Assembly (NCBI RefSeq): GCF_018967645.1
Contig: NZ_JAHLZF010000006.1
Coordinates: forward strand, 78,506-142,505
From: Allobacillus halotolerans
Lineage (GTDB): Bacteria > Bacillota > Bacilli > Bacillales > Alkalibacillaceae
Direction of reading: 5' to 3'
Length of the DNA: 64,000 nucleotides
Shown here one piece after another: positions 27,949 through 36,602 of this stretch; position 1 is the stretch's first letter, and each line of letters starts with the position of its first letter. The translations under genes were made by a program, and so were the position numbers. Below the pieces are notes generated by a model. It did not search any database, had not been told where the DNA came from, and worked only from the letters and a program-made list of their open reading frames with translations.

Positions 27949-28602
27949 TTGAGTAATAAAAATAAGGTTTTTTTAGTAATCGGTATCTTCTTGCTAGGAT
28001 TAATTATTTTAATCGTCGCAGCTACTTATTTCGGACTACAAAAAGATCCTGAACATACAAAAAAGGTTAGAGAGGAAGCTACTGATTATTTAGATAAACA
28101 TTTTACGGATGAAATGGAAATCGTTGACGTCATGTATGATAATGCTTCTATTTATGAACAATTCTCTTATGCAGCGATTGTACAGCCGGTCAAAGATCCA
28201 GATTTCCAATTCTTAGTTTATTCTCATCTAGAAACAGGTGAATACACGGACAGTTACGTTGCTGAAGTATGGGAAGAAGAATTAGAAGATTTCTTAATGC
28301 CTCGTTTGAAGGAAAGCTTTGGGAAGGACGTTATTAAAGAATTGTGGATGACATATCCAAAAGACGTAGGTGAGCAACTGAATATATCCCACGATGATAT
28401 CCCTTCATTAAAGGGACAAGATACAGGCGTAGTTATTCGTCTCACTCTTTCCAGAGGAGAAAAGGATAACGATGAAGATGCGTTGGAACAAATCATAGAC
28501 GAAATGAAAGATGAATTATCTATTAAACGCGGTCACTTTACGTTATCGTTTTCAGAGCAAGCTTTATTCTTTAAAGATAAAAATATCAACAAAGATTTTT
28601 AA
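27949..28602 (+). CDS. Membrane-anchored protein of unknown function
   Basis: A 217-residue protein with an N-terminal helix (about 6-27) and an acidic alpha/beta domain facing outward. The start is TTG at 27949, six bases after GAGGTGATGAA; the ATG inside that ribosome site stops immediately in its frame. No catalytic motif or known domain recognised. It is divergent from the acylase gene and ends in a strong terminator, so it is transcribed alone. The acidic character matches other exported proteins here and suits a salt-adapted host. Confidence 0.75.
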   Translation: MSNKNKVFLVIGIFLLGLIILIVAATYFGLQKDPEHTKKVREEATDYLDKHFTDEMEIVDVMYDNASIYEQFSYAAIVQPVKDPDFQFLVYSHLETGEYTDSYVAEVWEEELEDFLMPRLKESFGKDVIKELWMTYPKDVGEQLNISHDDIPSLKGQDTGVVIRLTLSRGEKDNDEDALEQIIDEMKDELSIKRGHFTLSFSEQALFFKDKNINKDF

Positions 28603-28642
28603 TATTGATCTTCCATCAAATCATTTAATCTATCGCAACAGA

Positions 28643-28687
28643 AACCCCAGTTGGAAAGGGTAGCTTATCCAACTGGGGTATATTTTT
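28643..28687 (+). terminator. Terminator after the 217-residue protein gene
   Basis: CCCCAGTTGGA / TCCAACTGGGG stem, then TATATTTTT. Confidence 0.87.
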
Positions 28688-28764
28688 GGTGAATTTCGTT
28701 GATTTCTTCAAGTATGGTCAACTTGTACATAAGCCGTTTAAAACGAAAACTCATGCTACAATTC

Positions 28765-29241
28765 TTATAGATATTTCTTGATGTCTGCTTCGATTTTTTC
28801 TGGCTTTGTTTGAGGCGAGTATCTTTCAACGACTTTTCCTTCACGATTCACTAAAAACTTCGTGAAATTCCATTTGATTTCGCCACCAAGCATTCCTTTC
28901 TTTTCTTCCGTTAGATAGTGAAATAATGGATGTTGTTCTTTACCTTTCACATTTGTCTTCGTGTGCATCGGAAATGATACACCATAATTCGTTTGGCAAA
29001 AATTCAGGATCTCATCTTGATCTTCAAATTCTTGATTCATAAATTGATCACTTGGAAATCCAAGGATGACGAAACCTTGATCTTGATAAGTTTCATATAA
29101 CTTTTGCAGGCCCTCAAATTGATTCGTAAAGCCACATTTACTTGCTGTATTAACGATTAACATCACTTGATTCGAATAGTTCTCTAAAGTTGTGGTCTCA
29201 CCGCTCATTTTTTCAACGGAAAAATCATACACTGTATTCAC
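28765..29241 (-). CDS. bsaA: Glutathione-peroxidase-family thiol peroxidase
   Basis: Thioredoxin-fold peroxidase reducing hydrogen or organic peroxides, probably with thioredoxin or bacillithiol and not glutathione. NTASKCGFTN places the peroxidatic Cys at 36; the Gln in LGFPSDQF and the Trp-Asn-Phe of IKWNFTKFL complete the catalytic tetrad. Length 158 matches BsaA of B. subtilis. The start is GTG at 29241, 8 bases after GGAGGT. Cytoplasmic; monocistronic between thiT (upstream of which it lies) and the 217-residue gene. Confidence 0.93.
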   Translation of the reverse strand: MNTVYDFSVEKMSGETTTLENYSNQVMLIVNTASKCGFTNQFEGLQKLYETYQDQGFVILGFPSDQFMNQEFEDQDEILNFCQTNYGVSFPMHTKTNVKGKEQHPLFHYLTEEKKGMLGGEIKWNFTKFLVNREGKVVERYSPQTKPEKIEADIKKYL

Positions 29242-29365
29242 GATTCTAAACCTCCATTGTTATGACTTCTACAGTTAATTATACGTACATGCCATCGACG
29301 AAACAAATATTCTAATCCATTTTTCTAAGAGGTTCTTATTTGAACGGTACCTATAATAGGTATAA

Positions 29366-29398
29366 AAAATATCCCTTTGCTGGGAAAGGGATATTCTG
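29366..29398 (-). terminator. Terminator after thiT
   Basis: ATATCCCTTT / AAAGGGATAT stem with CCCAGC loop; TTTTTT on the minus strand, directly after the thiT stop. Confidence 0.88.
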
Positions 29399-29402
29399 TC
29401 AT

Positions 29403-29972
29403 TTAGCTTGTGCGTACTACAAGTTGTGGTCTGGATATAACGAGCATAATGATGATGATAGCAGATAAAATAAAACCTGGAATTAAATAGGTTGAATTAT
29501 ATACTAATGAGTAAAGCCATACGGGTTGATCTTCCGGCGCAAAATGAGCAAAGAAGATTACCCCTGCTAAATAGTGTGCGATAAACCGAATAGCCATGCC
29601 AATAAATGTCCCGAGAATAATTAACATAGACACTTTTGTATGATCATTATTACTTAGGCCTTTCCTGATGCCGCTAGCAAACACACCGGCAACCCCAAGT
29701 CCAACGAAGGCAACAATGTAATCCAATAATCCTTGTAACCAATGGACTACTGTTCCTCCAAATAATAAATCCAATACGCCAAAGATTAATCCGGAGGCAA
29801 GTCCTGCTTTTAACCCCCAACGGAATGCAATAATAAAAACCGGGATCATCGCAAATGATACCGATCCACCCTGAGGCCAAATGGTAAATTGCAATCCTGG
29901 TATCGTGTCGAGCAGAAACGCTAACGTAGTTAAGATCGCGATTTCCACTAACATCAATGTTTTATGATTCAT
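29403..29972 (-). CDS. thiT: Energy-coupling-factor thiamine transporter S component
   Basis: Substrate-binding membrane subunit (S component) that captures thiamine and works with the shared EcfAA'T module, which is not in the window. Six hydrophobic segments; the segment WPQGGSVSFAMIPVF and the conserved GLLFGV-type helix match ThiT/YuaJ. The frame continues upstream through the riboswitch, but the ATG at 29972 with GGGGAGGAAT upstream gives 189 residues, near the B. subtilis length of 192. A TPP riboswitch controls it. Confidence 0.94.
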   Translation of the reverse strand: MNHKTLMLVEIAILTTLAFLLDTIPGLQFTIWPQGGSVSFAMIPVFIIAFRWGLKAGLASGLIFGVLDLLFGGTVVHWLQGLLDYIVAFVGLGVAGVFASGIRKGLSNNDHTKVSMLIILGTFIGMAIRFIAHYLAGVIFFAHFAPEDQPVWLYSLVYNSTYLIPGFILSAIIIIMLVISRPQLVVRTS

Positions 29973-30008
29973 AATAATTCCTCCCCTTCTGTTTCTCTTT
30001 TTAGACAA

Positions 30009-30078
30009 CAAAAAAAGCAATCCTAGGGAGGCTTCATTATGGGTCACCCAGCATTGCACCATTGAAGCCACATCCCTA
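30009..30078 (-). terminator. Riboswitch-controlled terminator before thiT
   Basis: TAGGGATGTGGCTTCA pairs with TGAAGCCTCCCTA, then GC-TTTTTTT. The left arm includes the TGTGG strand that closes aptamer helix P1. Confidence 0.85.
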
Positions 30079-30156
30079 CGCTAGTGCTAACTAACAGGTT
30101 CAAAGGGTTTAGAGCATCGCACTCAATCTCAGCCAACTCATTGGCTCCCCCTGTGG
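30068..30156 (-). promoter_or_regulatory. TPP riboswitch
   Basis: Minus-strand sequence shows the THI-box elements in order: CCACA (P1), GGGGGAGCC, GGCTGAGA, ACCCTTTGAACCTG, TAGCGTAGGGA and TGTGG (P1 partner). Thiamine pyrophosphate binding should shift the P1 strand and determine whether the terminator at 30009-30078 forms. Confidence 0.96.
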
Positions 30157-30358
30157 TCTTGTCGATTCACTTTTTTTGTTACTTTAATTATAACTGACAA
30201 TAGATATAACTTCAAGGTGGTCTGATCAACCACGTTGCTTTCTTGGGAAAATTCAACAAACGATGTATACTTAAGATAGAGAGTATATCGTTATTCAAGA
30301 TATTAATGAAAATATTTATTTTTAGTGCGCTTGATGACAATATAAAGGAGATGGGCGT

Positions 30359-30502
30359 ATGTCTTTAAAATCAAAAATTTATAAATTCCTTCGCATTTGG
30401 AATGATGTCGATGCTGTTAGAAAAGGACGTGTAGGAAAACGGGTCGGTAGGCGTGTTGCAGGTAAAGGTTCTGGGAAATTGCTGAGGAAACTATTTAAAT
30501 AG
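30359..30502 (+). CDS. 47-residue basic small protein
   Basis: An ATG 8 bases after AAGGAG opens a 47-codon frame. The product begins MSLKSKIYKFLRIWNDVDAV and ends in a Lys/Arg/Gly-rich tail (KGRVGKRVGRRVAGK...). It has no membrane helix; such a tail suggests binding to RNA, DNA or ribosomes. It lies 12 bases upstream of a CXXC-type membrane protein and is likely in its operon. Similar short proteins are annotated as hypothetical in Bacillaceae; I know no function. Confidence 0.75.
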   Translation: MSLKSKIYKFLRIWNDVDAVRKGRVGKRVGRRVAGKGSGKLLRKLFK

Positions 30503-30514
30503 GGAGCGAATAGA

Positions 30515-30814
30515 ATGTTTCAATGCAAACATTGTGGCTATGAATATACCTATAAAGAAGCTTTGGGGATGGCTTCCAGTACAGGTGTTGGAAAACGATG
30601 CCCAAATTGTGCAAAAACAAATTATTTCACGGCAAGGAGTAGAAAAAAAGGAATGTTTTATGCATTTATCAGTGCCTTTGTCGTTTCTATTTTGGGTTTT
30701 TTTGACGTACCTCTAACAATAGCCATCCCTCTTTTATTCGCTTTTCTCATTGGTTACTACTTAGCCATGCCCTTTTTGTTTGAACTTAGCGATCATGAAG
30801 AACCCTTGTGGTGA
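30515..30814 (+). CDS. CXXC-x20-CXXC family membrane protein
   Basis: A 99-residue protein with a zinc-ribbon-like front end: C4-K-H-C7 and C29-P-N-C32 with 21 residues between the pairs, the layout of the family known by that description. Two membrane helices follow (about 46-63 and 65-87), with an acidic C-terminal end. GGGAGCG precedes the ATG. It lies between the 47-residue basic protein and a DCC-family oxidoreductase in a three-gene run, so it may act in the same small unit. Function unknown. Confidence 0.83.
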   Translation: MFQCKHCGYEYTYKEALGMASSTGVGKRCPNCAKTNYFTARSRKKGMFYAFISAFVVSILGFFDVPLTIAIPLLFAFLIGYYLAMPFLFELSDHEEPLW

Positions 30815-30832
30815 TGAATGGAGGATTGCTCA

Positions 30833-31234
30833 GTGAATAAATCCATTATTCTATTCGATGGCGTTTGTAACCTTTGTAACGGAGCCGTCCAATTTTTAAT
30901 CAACCGGGATTCACAGGACCAATTCCGTTTTGCTTCATTACAAAGTGATTTAGGCAGAAAAGTGATGCAGCAATTAAACAATAAAAATATAGATAGCATT
31001 GTTCTTATTGAATCAGGTCGAATCTATACAACATCTACCGCAGCCCTCCGCATTGCGAAACATCTCCCTGCACCTTGGAATTATTTGTATCTGTTAAGAC
31101 TTTTACCACGACCGCTTCGTGATCAAGCCTATACATGTATCGCCCACCATCGTTATCAATGGTTCGGACGTCAAGATACATGTATGCTACCAACTCCCGA
31201 AAACGAACGGAAATTCTTAATGAAATCAAATTAA
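30833..31234 (+). CDS. DCC-family thiol-disulfide oxidoreductase-like protein (YuxK type)
   Basis: A 133-residue protein with DGVCNLCN (residues 11-18), the Asp-x-x-Cys-x-x-Cys motif that defines the DCC family, in a thioredoxin-like context; R23-D-S and the late HHRYQWFGR segment are also typical. The frame opens with an ATG at 30818, but GGAGG lies inside that region and 8 bases before the GTG at 30833, giving MNKSIILFDG. Likely cytoplasmic redox role; partner unknown. Last gene of the run, ending in a terminator. Confidence 0.88.
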   Translation: MNKSIILFDGVCNLCNGAVQFLINRDSQDQFRFASLQSDLGRKVMQQLNNKNIDSIVLIESGRIYTTSTAALRIAKHLPAPWNYLYLLRLLPRPLRDQAYTCIAHHRYQWFGRQDTCMLPTPENERKFLMKSN

Positions 31235-31283
31235 AAAGCAGTTCAAGAGAGGACTCATTCCCTTCGTTGAACTGCTTTTTTCG
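31234..31283. terminator. Convergent terminator after the DCC gene
   Basis: AAAAAGCAGTTCAA / TTGAACTGCTTTTTT with a central loop; strong for both the DCC gene and the converging PLP enzyme gene. Confidence 0.9.
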
Positions 31284-31300
31284 TCAATTAATCAAACTGT

Positions 31301-32509
31301 CTATTCATTCACCTCTGCAGTAAGAAGCTCTTCCGGCAATGCTTGAAATGCTTGCTCTAAATCAGCTATTAGATCATCTGGGTCTTCAATTCCTGCTGAA
31401 TACCTGATCAAGCCCTCCGGAATGCCCATTGCTGCACGCTCTTCTGGCGTACATTCAACATGGCTTGTTACTCGTGGAGGTCCGATAATAGTTTGCACAC
31501 ACCCTAGACTTGCTGCCCGTTTCGCTAACTTTAACTTCGGCAAAAATTTATTCATCGTCTCAACGCCACCTCGGACGTTAAAGCTTAGCATTCCACCAAA
31601 GCCTTTCATCTGTTTCTTTGCGATCTCATGGCCGACATGATCTTCCAAGCCAGGATAAAACACATCGGTTACCCATTCGGATGTTTTTAAATACTCTGCA
31701 ACTTTCATTGCGTTTTCATTTTGTTGACGAATGCGCAAATGCAATGTTTTCATTCCGCGCAATAATAAATAAGCTGCATGAGGATTTATTGTCGCCCCAT
31801 TAATTTCACGGTAGTGGTAAATCTGATCGACTAATTCTTTGCTGCCTGCGACGACTCCACCCATTGCATCTGAATGTCCACCTAAATATTTCGTTGCACT
31901 ATGAAGAACGATATCCGCACCGAGCTCTAATGGATTTTGATTAATAGGTGATGCGAATGTTCCATCCACGACAACCAGTGCATCGACTTCATGACCTGCT
32001 TTCGCCATGCGTTCAATATCGATGATTTTCAGTGTCGGATTTGTCGGCGATTCTAAATAAACAAGATCGCAGCCTTTCGCAATTTCCGCTTCCATCTCTT
32101 CATGATCCGCAGTTTCGCAAAACGTAATGTCTACACCCATATTTGGGAGAAATTCTGTGAAAATTTTATTTGTTCCACCATACGTATCTTTAATAGTAAC
32201 GACTCGATCTCCAGGACGTAGAAATGTATATAGCGTATTTGAAATTGCTGCCATACCTGAAGCAAAAGCAGTGGCTGCCTCAGCATTTTCCAAGTCTTTT
32301 ACTTTATCCTCAAATGCTTGATTTGTAGGATTTGTGTTCCGTCCATAAATATGACCCTCTCGCTGCCCAGTTGCAATTTCATACCACTCATTCATATCGT
32401 CGTAACCAAAAGAAACACTATTTACGACGGGCACCTGTGTCGCACCAAAGGCTAATTGATCCTTTTCCCCTGACCATGAAGCTTTCGTTCCTGGTTTGAA
32501 TGTTGTCAT
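31301..32509 (-). CDS. Cys/Met-metabolism PLP-dependent enzyme
   Basis: Fold-type I enzyme of the cystathionine gamma-synthase / gamma-lyase / methionine gamma-lyase group. Visible: YGRNTNPT (55-62, PLP phosphate contacts from the partner subunit), SGMAAIS (84-90), ESPTNP (153-158), D182 in VVDGTFASP and the Schiff-base K207 in SATKYLGGHSD. Length 402. The exact reaction cannot be fixed from motifs. AAGGAGGAG precedes the ATG. The downstream neighbour of the ectoine hydrolase gene, 44 bases away, so possibly co-transcribed. Confidence 0.88.
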   Translation of the reverse strand: MTTFKPGTKASWSGEKDQLAFGATQVPVVNSVSFGYDDMNEWYEIATGQREGHIYGRNTNPTNQAFEDKVKDLENAEAATAFASGMAAISNTLYTFLRPGDRVVTIKDTYGGTNKIFTEFLPNMGVDITFCETADHEEMEAEIAKGCDLVYLESPTNPTLKIIDIERMAKAGHEVDALVVVDGTFASPINQNPLELGADIVLHSATKYLGGHSDAMGGVVAGSKELVDQIYHYREINGATINPHAAYLLLRGMKTLHLRIRQQNENAMKVAEYLKTSEWVTDVFYPGLEDHVGHEIAKKQMKGFGGMLSFNVRGGVETMNKFLPKLKLAKRAASLGCVQTIIGPPRVTSHVECTPEERAAMGIPEGLIRYSAGIEDPDDLIADLEQAFQALPEELLTAEVNE

Positions 32510-32553
32510 ATAATCTCCTCCTTAATTAATATCTATATTCATTCGTTGCTAAC

Positions 32554-33765
32554 TTAACTAATAATTCCTTTTGTATCATCAGGAAAGTGAAAAGGTATTT
32601 TTTGAATAAGTCCACGTTGGTAATTCGTCAGCAGTTCAACACCGTTTTCAGTCACACGGAAGGATTCACTCGTCTCGATACCATCTTGATCGAACCATAA
32701 TCCAGGTATAAAATGAAATGTCATATTTGGCTCCAAGACTGTTCGATCACCTTTACGAATACTTGCAGTATGCTCGCCCCAATCTGGCGGATAATTTAAT
32801 CCAATTGAATAACCTAAACGAGATTCTTTCTCAATCCCATATTTCCGTGTTGACTCAATCCAAGCTTCTTCCAGCTCTTCAAGATAGGCTCCTGGTTTCA
32901 CTTTTTGTAAAACACTCTCTATACCTTCCTGTACAATTTCATCAAGTCTCTTTAGGCGATCAGTTGGATTACCGAGAAATACCGTTCTTGCCAATGGAGT
33001 ATGGTAGCGCTTATGACAACCAGCAAGTTCAATAATGACGGCATTGCCTTCCTCAAAATAATCATCGCACCAAGTTAAATGAGGTGCCGATGTCTTATCT
33101 CCTGTGGGCAGCATCGGTACGATCGATGGATAATCCCCACCAAACTCTTCTCTCCCTTTAACCAATTCATAGTAAATTGTCGCTGCTGCATCACATTCTC
33201 TTGATCCTGTGTGAATTGCGTTGATACCTGCTTGCATGGCTTGCTCTGCCAGCATCCCCGCTCGTCGCATCAACTCAATCTCTTGGTCGGATTTAATGAT
33301 ACGAACCCAATTCACCATAGAGGTGCAGTCTCTAAATGTTGCGTTTGGCAAATGCTCAAGTAATGTCGTATAACATTTTGCTGAAAAATAATATTGATCC
33401 ATCTCTACACCAATCACGCGCTTTTCTTGTTTTAACTGAGTTAAAAGCTTTGCAATGTACTGCATTGGATGAAATTGATGTGAATTCACGAAATAATCCG
33501 GATAAGAAACAATATTTTCATCATGCATCCAGGTCGTACGTTTCGCACCATTAGCATCCATATACCGACCGACCCAAATCGGCTGTGGTTCATCGATGAT
33601 TACGATCAACATTTGATGCACATAAAAGGACCATGCATCATAACCTGTTAAATAATTCATATTCGCCGGGTCTGTCACCAACAAAACATCTATACCTTCT
33701 TTTTCCATTTGATGTTTTGTTTTCTTTAATCTTCTCAGGTACTCTCCTACTTCAAAGGTCAACAC
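32554..33765 (-). CDS. Ectoine hydrolase (DoeA/EutD-like, M24 family)
   Basis: M24 pita-bread-fold hydrolase of 403 residues. Stretches such as TGYDAWSFYVHQ (41-52), FGGDYPSIVPMLPTG, SAPHLTW, YPPDWGEHT and MTFHFIPGLW are those I associate with DoeA/EutD, which opens the ectoine ring to N-acetyl-diaminobutyrate, letting ectoine serve as carbon and nitrogen source. The start is GTG, 8 bases after GGAGG. A cre-like site and a perfect palindrome lie upstream, and a PucR regulator precedes it. Creatinase or Xaa-Pro peptidase relatives are less likely. Confidence 0.8.
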   Translation of the reverse strand: MLTFEVGEYLRRLKKTKHQMEKEGIDVLLVTDPANMNYLTGYDAWSFYVHQMLIVIIDEPQPIWVGRYMDANGAKRTTWMHDENIVSYPDYFVNSHQFHPMQYIAKLLTQLKQEKRVIGVEMDQYYFSAKCYTTLLEHLPNATFRDCTSMVNWVRIIKSDQEIELMRRAGMLAEQAMQAGINAIHTGSRECDAAATIYYELVKGREEFGGDYPSIVPMLPTGDKTSAPHLTWCDDYFEEGNAVIIELAGCHKRYHTPLARTVFLGNPTDRLKRLDEIVQEGIESVLQKVKPGAYLEELEEAWIESTRKYGIEKESRLGYSIGLNYPPDWGEHTASIRKGDRTVLEPNMTFHFIPGLWFDQDGIETSESFRVTENGVELLTNYQRGLIQKIPFHFPDDTKGIIS

Positions 33766-33786
33766 GGTCTTTTCCTCCCTTCTAAA

Positions 33787-33800
33787 TGAAAGCGCTTTAT
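33787..33800 (-). promoter_or_regulatory. cre-like CcpA site before the ectoine hydrolase gene
   Basis: TGAAAGCGCTTTAT fits the consensus TGWAANCGNTNWCA at 12 of 14 positions. It lies 22-35 bases before the start codon, a place where bound CcpA would block elongation or initiation. Confidence 0.5.
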
Positions 33801-33862
33801 ATTTAGAATATTTAAATAATAACTCTTACTCTATTGTATTACCGGCCGAGTGGTTTTGGTAA

Positions 33863-33877
33863 CATACAATTTGTATG
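33863..33877. promoter_or_regulatory. Perfect 7-1-7 palindrome, candidate PucR operator
   Basis: CATACAATTTGTATG, about 100 bases before the ectoine hydrolase start. It is the only clear palindrome between that gene and the pucR terminator. Confidence 0.45.
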
Positions 33878-33933
33878 AAATTTCATTCATGGACTCATAC
33901 ACTTTGTTTACTTGCTAAGTAGGCGTCCAAAAG

Positions 33934-33970
33934 AAAACCCGTACGGAGTTAAATCTACTCCGTACGGGTC
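33934..33970 (-). terminator. Terminator of the pucR gene
   Basis: CCCGTACGGAGT / ACTCCGTACGGG 12-bp perfect stem, loop TAAATCT, T-rich (TTTTC) on the minus strand. Confidence 0.88.
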
Positions 33971-34009
33971 AGTCATTTTTTCATATTATGTGTCCGTTGT
34001 ACTCCTTAC

Positions 34010-35701
34010 CTATGCTTCATTCCATTCTCCATTTTTTAGTTGCCATAATCGGATACTCATCTCCAATAAAAATGAATCATCAGAATCAACGAGTGTCAGA
34101 CCCGTCAAACTTTCAATTCTCCGTAATCGGTATAATAATGTTTGACGATGTAAAAACAATGCCCTGGCTGTCTGACTAACGTTTCCTTTGAATGTTTGAT
34201 AAGTCATGAAAGTGTGAATTAAATCTGATTGCTTTTTTCGATCGTATTCCAACAATGGACGAATGGTATCATTCACAATATTTATTAATGCATCCGTCCC
34301 TTCTATACTTAATAGCAGTCGGTTCAACTTCGTTTCCTCGAAAAACGTTCTGCCACCAAAGGTCGTTTGCTCTACATGCAGATCGAGTGCTGTCCGGGCT
34401 TCTTGATAACTTTTATAAAAAGATTGCAAACCTTGATTGTGAATACCAATACCCCATGCAAACGTAATCCCCGCCAACTGATCATGTAAGCGTCTTTCAA
34501 TCATATCCAAAAAATGACTGACAGTCTTTTGGTGACCTCCTTCATCAATTTCCAGAAAGATAACGACCTCACCTTCTTCAAACGATGACATCGTCCTTCG
34601 ATTTAATTGCTGTTCTGCATACGTTATTTCTTTTTGTATATAGTAATTCAAACTATGCAAAGAAGAATGACCAGGTTGGTCCTTCTCTTCACGCCAAGAT
34701 GTTTCCGAAAAGCCTGTTGTAAAATCACCAACAATACAGGCATACCGTAAAGAGAGATCATAACCCAGCAAATCACCCTTTGATAAAATTTTCGCATCCA
34801 TACGCTCTATTTCCTTGGCCAACTGCATCACAAAATTATCTTTCAATCGAATTTCTGTCATTTCAATGGCATTTTCCGTTAAAAAGTATAATGCACATGC
34901 CGTTAAGCCATGCTCCAACGCATGCATGACAAACCAATCTAGCTCATCCGGACTTTTAGGCATAAATAATAAATACCCTTGTTTTTTATGATTTGAAAAG
35001 ATCGTCAATTCGTAGCATGTTTGGTTACCGACTGTATATTGGTTAATATGTTGGTAAAGTGGGTGGTCGCTTGATGGTACAATTGGTGATTCCATTAACT
35101 GAACCGGAAGATCATTAAACTGATTGATGGCATCGATGATTTCTTGATCAAAATCATAATTGGCCCGTATCTGCTTCTCTTCATCACTGATGGCGACAGG
35201 GATATTGATTTCTTTATATAGTATTTTTATTAATGCTTCCAACGAACTATTGTTGAGCACTTGATCCATCAATTTAATGCGTAGAGCCTCTGTTTTCTCT
35301 CTTCTTTTTTCATTGTGCTCATTGATGACTTGCAAGGATTCCTGGACAATGTCGGAAAAGCTGGATTTCCAGTTCAACAACAAAAGAATAAATTGATTTT
35401 CATTAGCCATGTCAATAATTCTTTGAGGTAAAGTTTCCGTCCAATTATCACTCGCAACCGCCAAGGCCGTCGCACCAGACTGGATGATATCGCTTACAAA
35501 TTGATCACTTAAATCTGAATCTTGCCTGAAATTTGTTGCCGATGATAAAACAAGCTCATGCTTACGGATAAAGTTCTGAACCGGTAATTCAACGATAGAA
35601 ACCCATTCAACTTTTTTTGTTTCCAACAAAGATTCACCGGTTACGACGTGAACGTCTTGTAAAGAAGGAATATTCATTAATTCTGATAGCCTGAGTCCCA
35701 T
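34010..35701 (-). CDS. PucR-family transcriptional regulator
   Basis: A 563-residue regulator: N-terminal PucR domain (about 5-125), a central GGDEF-like regulatory region (about 290-430) and a C-terminal helix-turn-helix (about 490-555: TFKGNVSQTARALFLHRQTLLYRLRRI, of which RQTLLYRLRRIE is the recognition part). PucR proteins activate purine and nitrogen-compound catabolism. Its position upstream of the ectoine hydrolase suggests it controls that gene. Start: ATG at 35701 chosen; a GTG three codons upstream is also possible because the GGTGAGG site is close. Confidence 0.85.
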   Translation of the reverse strand: MGLRLSELMNIPSLQDVHVVTGESLLETKKVEWVSIVELPVQNFIRKHELVLSSATNFRQDSDLSDQFVSDIIQSGATALAVASDNWTETLPQRIIDMANENQFILLLLNWKSSFSDIVQESLQVINEHNEKRREKTEALRIKLMDQVLNNSSLEALIKILYKEINIPVAISDEEKQIRANYDFDQEIIDAINQFNDLPVQLMESPIVPSSDHPLYQHINQYTVGNQTCYELTIFSNHKKQGYLLFMPKSPDELDWFVMHALEHGLTACALYFLTENAIEMTEIRLKDNFVMQLAKEIERMDAKILSKGDLLGYDLSLRYACIVGDFTTGFSETSWREEKDQPGHSSLHSLNYYIQKEITYAEQQLNRRTMSSFEEGEVVIFLEIDEGGHQKTVSHFLDMIERRLHDQLAGITFAWGIGIHNQGLQSFYKSYQEARTALDLHVEQTTFGGRTFFEETKLNRLLLSIEGTDALINIVNDTIRPLLEYDRKKQSDLIHTFMTYQTFKGNVSQTARALFLHRQTLLYRLRRIESLTGLTLVDSDDSFLLEMSIRLWQLKNGEWNEA

Positions 35702-35809
35702 TTTCCTCACCCACTTTAAATTCCTTTTCTATCCTTCATTATATAAAAGGAATCTGTTAACAGTCAATTTAGAAAATTAGGACTTTATGGAGGTTCGCGC
35801 TATCTGTAC

Positions 35810-36520
35810 TTATTTAGCAATGAATAATTGTGTCCAATAAGTCTCCATTTCTCCACCTTCTTCATAACCGACACCAATGTGGGTTACATTCTCATCTAAA
35901 ATGTTCTTTCGGTGCCCCTCACTTTTCATCCAACCATTCACGACGTCTTCTGGATCAAAAAATCCTGCCGCTATATTTTCAGCCGCCACTTTGTATTCGA
36001 TCTCAAATTCATCTAACATGTCAAAAGGTGAACCATATGTTGGGGATTCGTGGCTAAAATAATTGAGTTCAGCCATGTCTGCTGACTTTTCTTGAGCGAC
36101 GTCCTGTAACTCCTTGTCGATTTCCAAAGCCGGCAATCCATTCACTTCTCTTTCACGATTCGTTAACTCAACAACTTCTTCCAGCAAATCGTCTAGCTGT
36201 GATGGCGTTTTAATGGAATCTCCATCTCGCTTTTCAGGTGAACCGATCCCTGGGCGTGGGTCAATTTCTGATTCAAATCCACGTCGATTCCTTTCATTCG
36301 GACGTTCACGTTCCTTTGTTCCTAATGGATAATCCGGATTCTGGATCGAATTTGGATCACCATCATTTGCCCACCGACTTGTTCGTGGTCTCTCTTGGTC
36401 ACCATCTCCATCGAAACTCACCGGGTCTGGTTCAAATTGAAAATCAATACTTTCTTCTTCTTGGCCGCAACCGACACAAAAAAGAATAATTGCAAATAAA
36501 ATTACCGATAACTTTTTCAC
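35810..36520 (-). CDS. CAP/SCP-domain lipoprotein (YkwD-like)
   Basis: A 236-residue lipoprotein: signal peptide with lipobox CVGC (Cys at about 18), a long disordered acidic/Pro/Arg linker (25-110), and a CAP domain (about 115-235) containing SHESPTYGSPFDML, AAENIAAGF and HRKNILDENVTHIGVGY. CAP domains of this bacterial type are associated with the cell envelope and germination or biofilm contexts; enzymatic role not proven. GGAGGGAG precedes the ATG. A second CAP protein occurs at 53866-54714. Monocistronic. Confidence 0.9.
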   Translation of the reverse strand: MKKLSVILFAIILFCVGCGQEEESIDFQFEPDPVSFDGDGDQERPRTSRWANDGDPNSIQNPDYPLGTKERERPNERNRRGFESEIDPRPGIGSPEKRDGDSIKTPSQLDDLLEEVVELTNREREVNGLPALEIDKELQDVAQEKSADMAELNYFSHESPTYGSPFDMLDEFEIEYKVAAENIAAGFFDPEDVVNGWMKSEGHRKNILDENVTHIGVGYEEGGEMETYWTQLFIAK

Positions 36521-36564
36521 TGATATACTCCCTCCTTTAGGTGTCGTTAGTTTTTGTGTCCGTG

Positions 36565-36600
36565 AAAAAAATATGCCCCTGAATTGTGTCGGGCATATTA
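36565..36600 (-). terminator. Terminator between the repeat array and the CAP gene
   Basis: ATATGCCC / GGGCATAT stem followed on the minus strand by ATTTTTTT. It lies upstream of the CAP gene and downstream of the 52-bp repeats, so it would end a transcript coming from the repeats. Confidence 0.75.
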
Positions 36601-36602
36601 TT

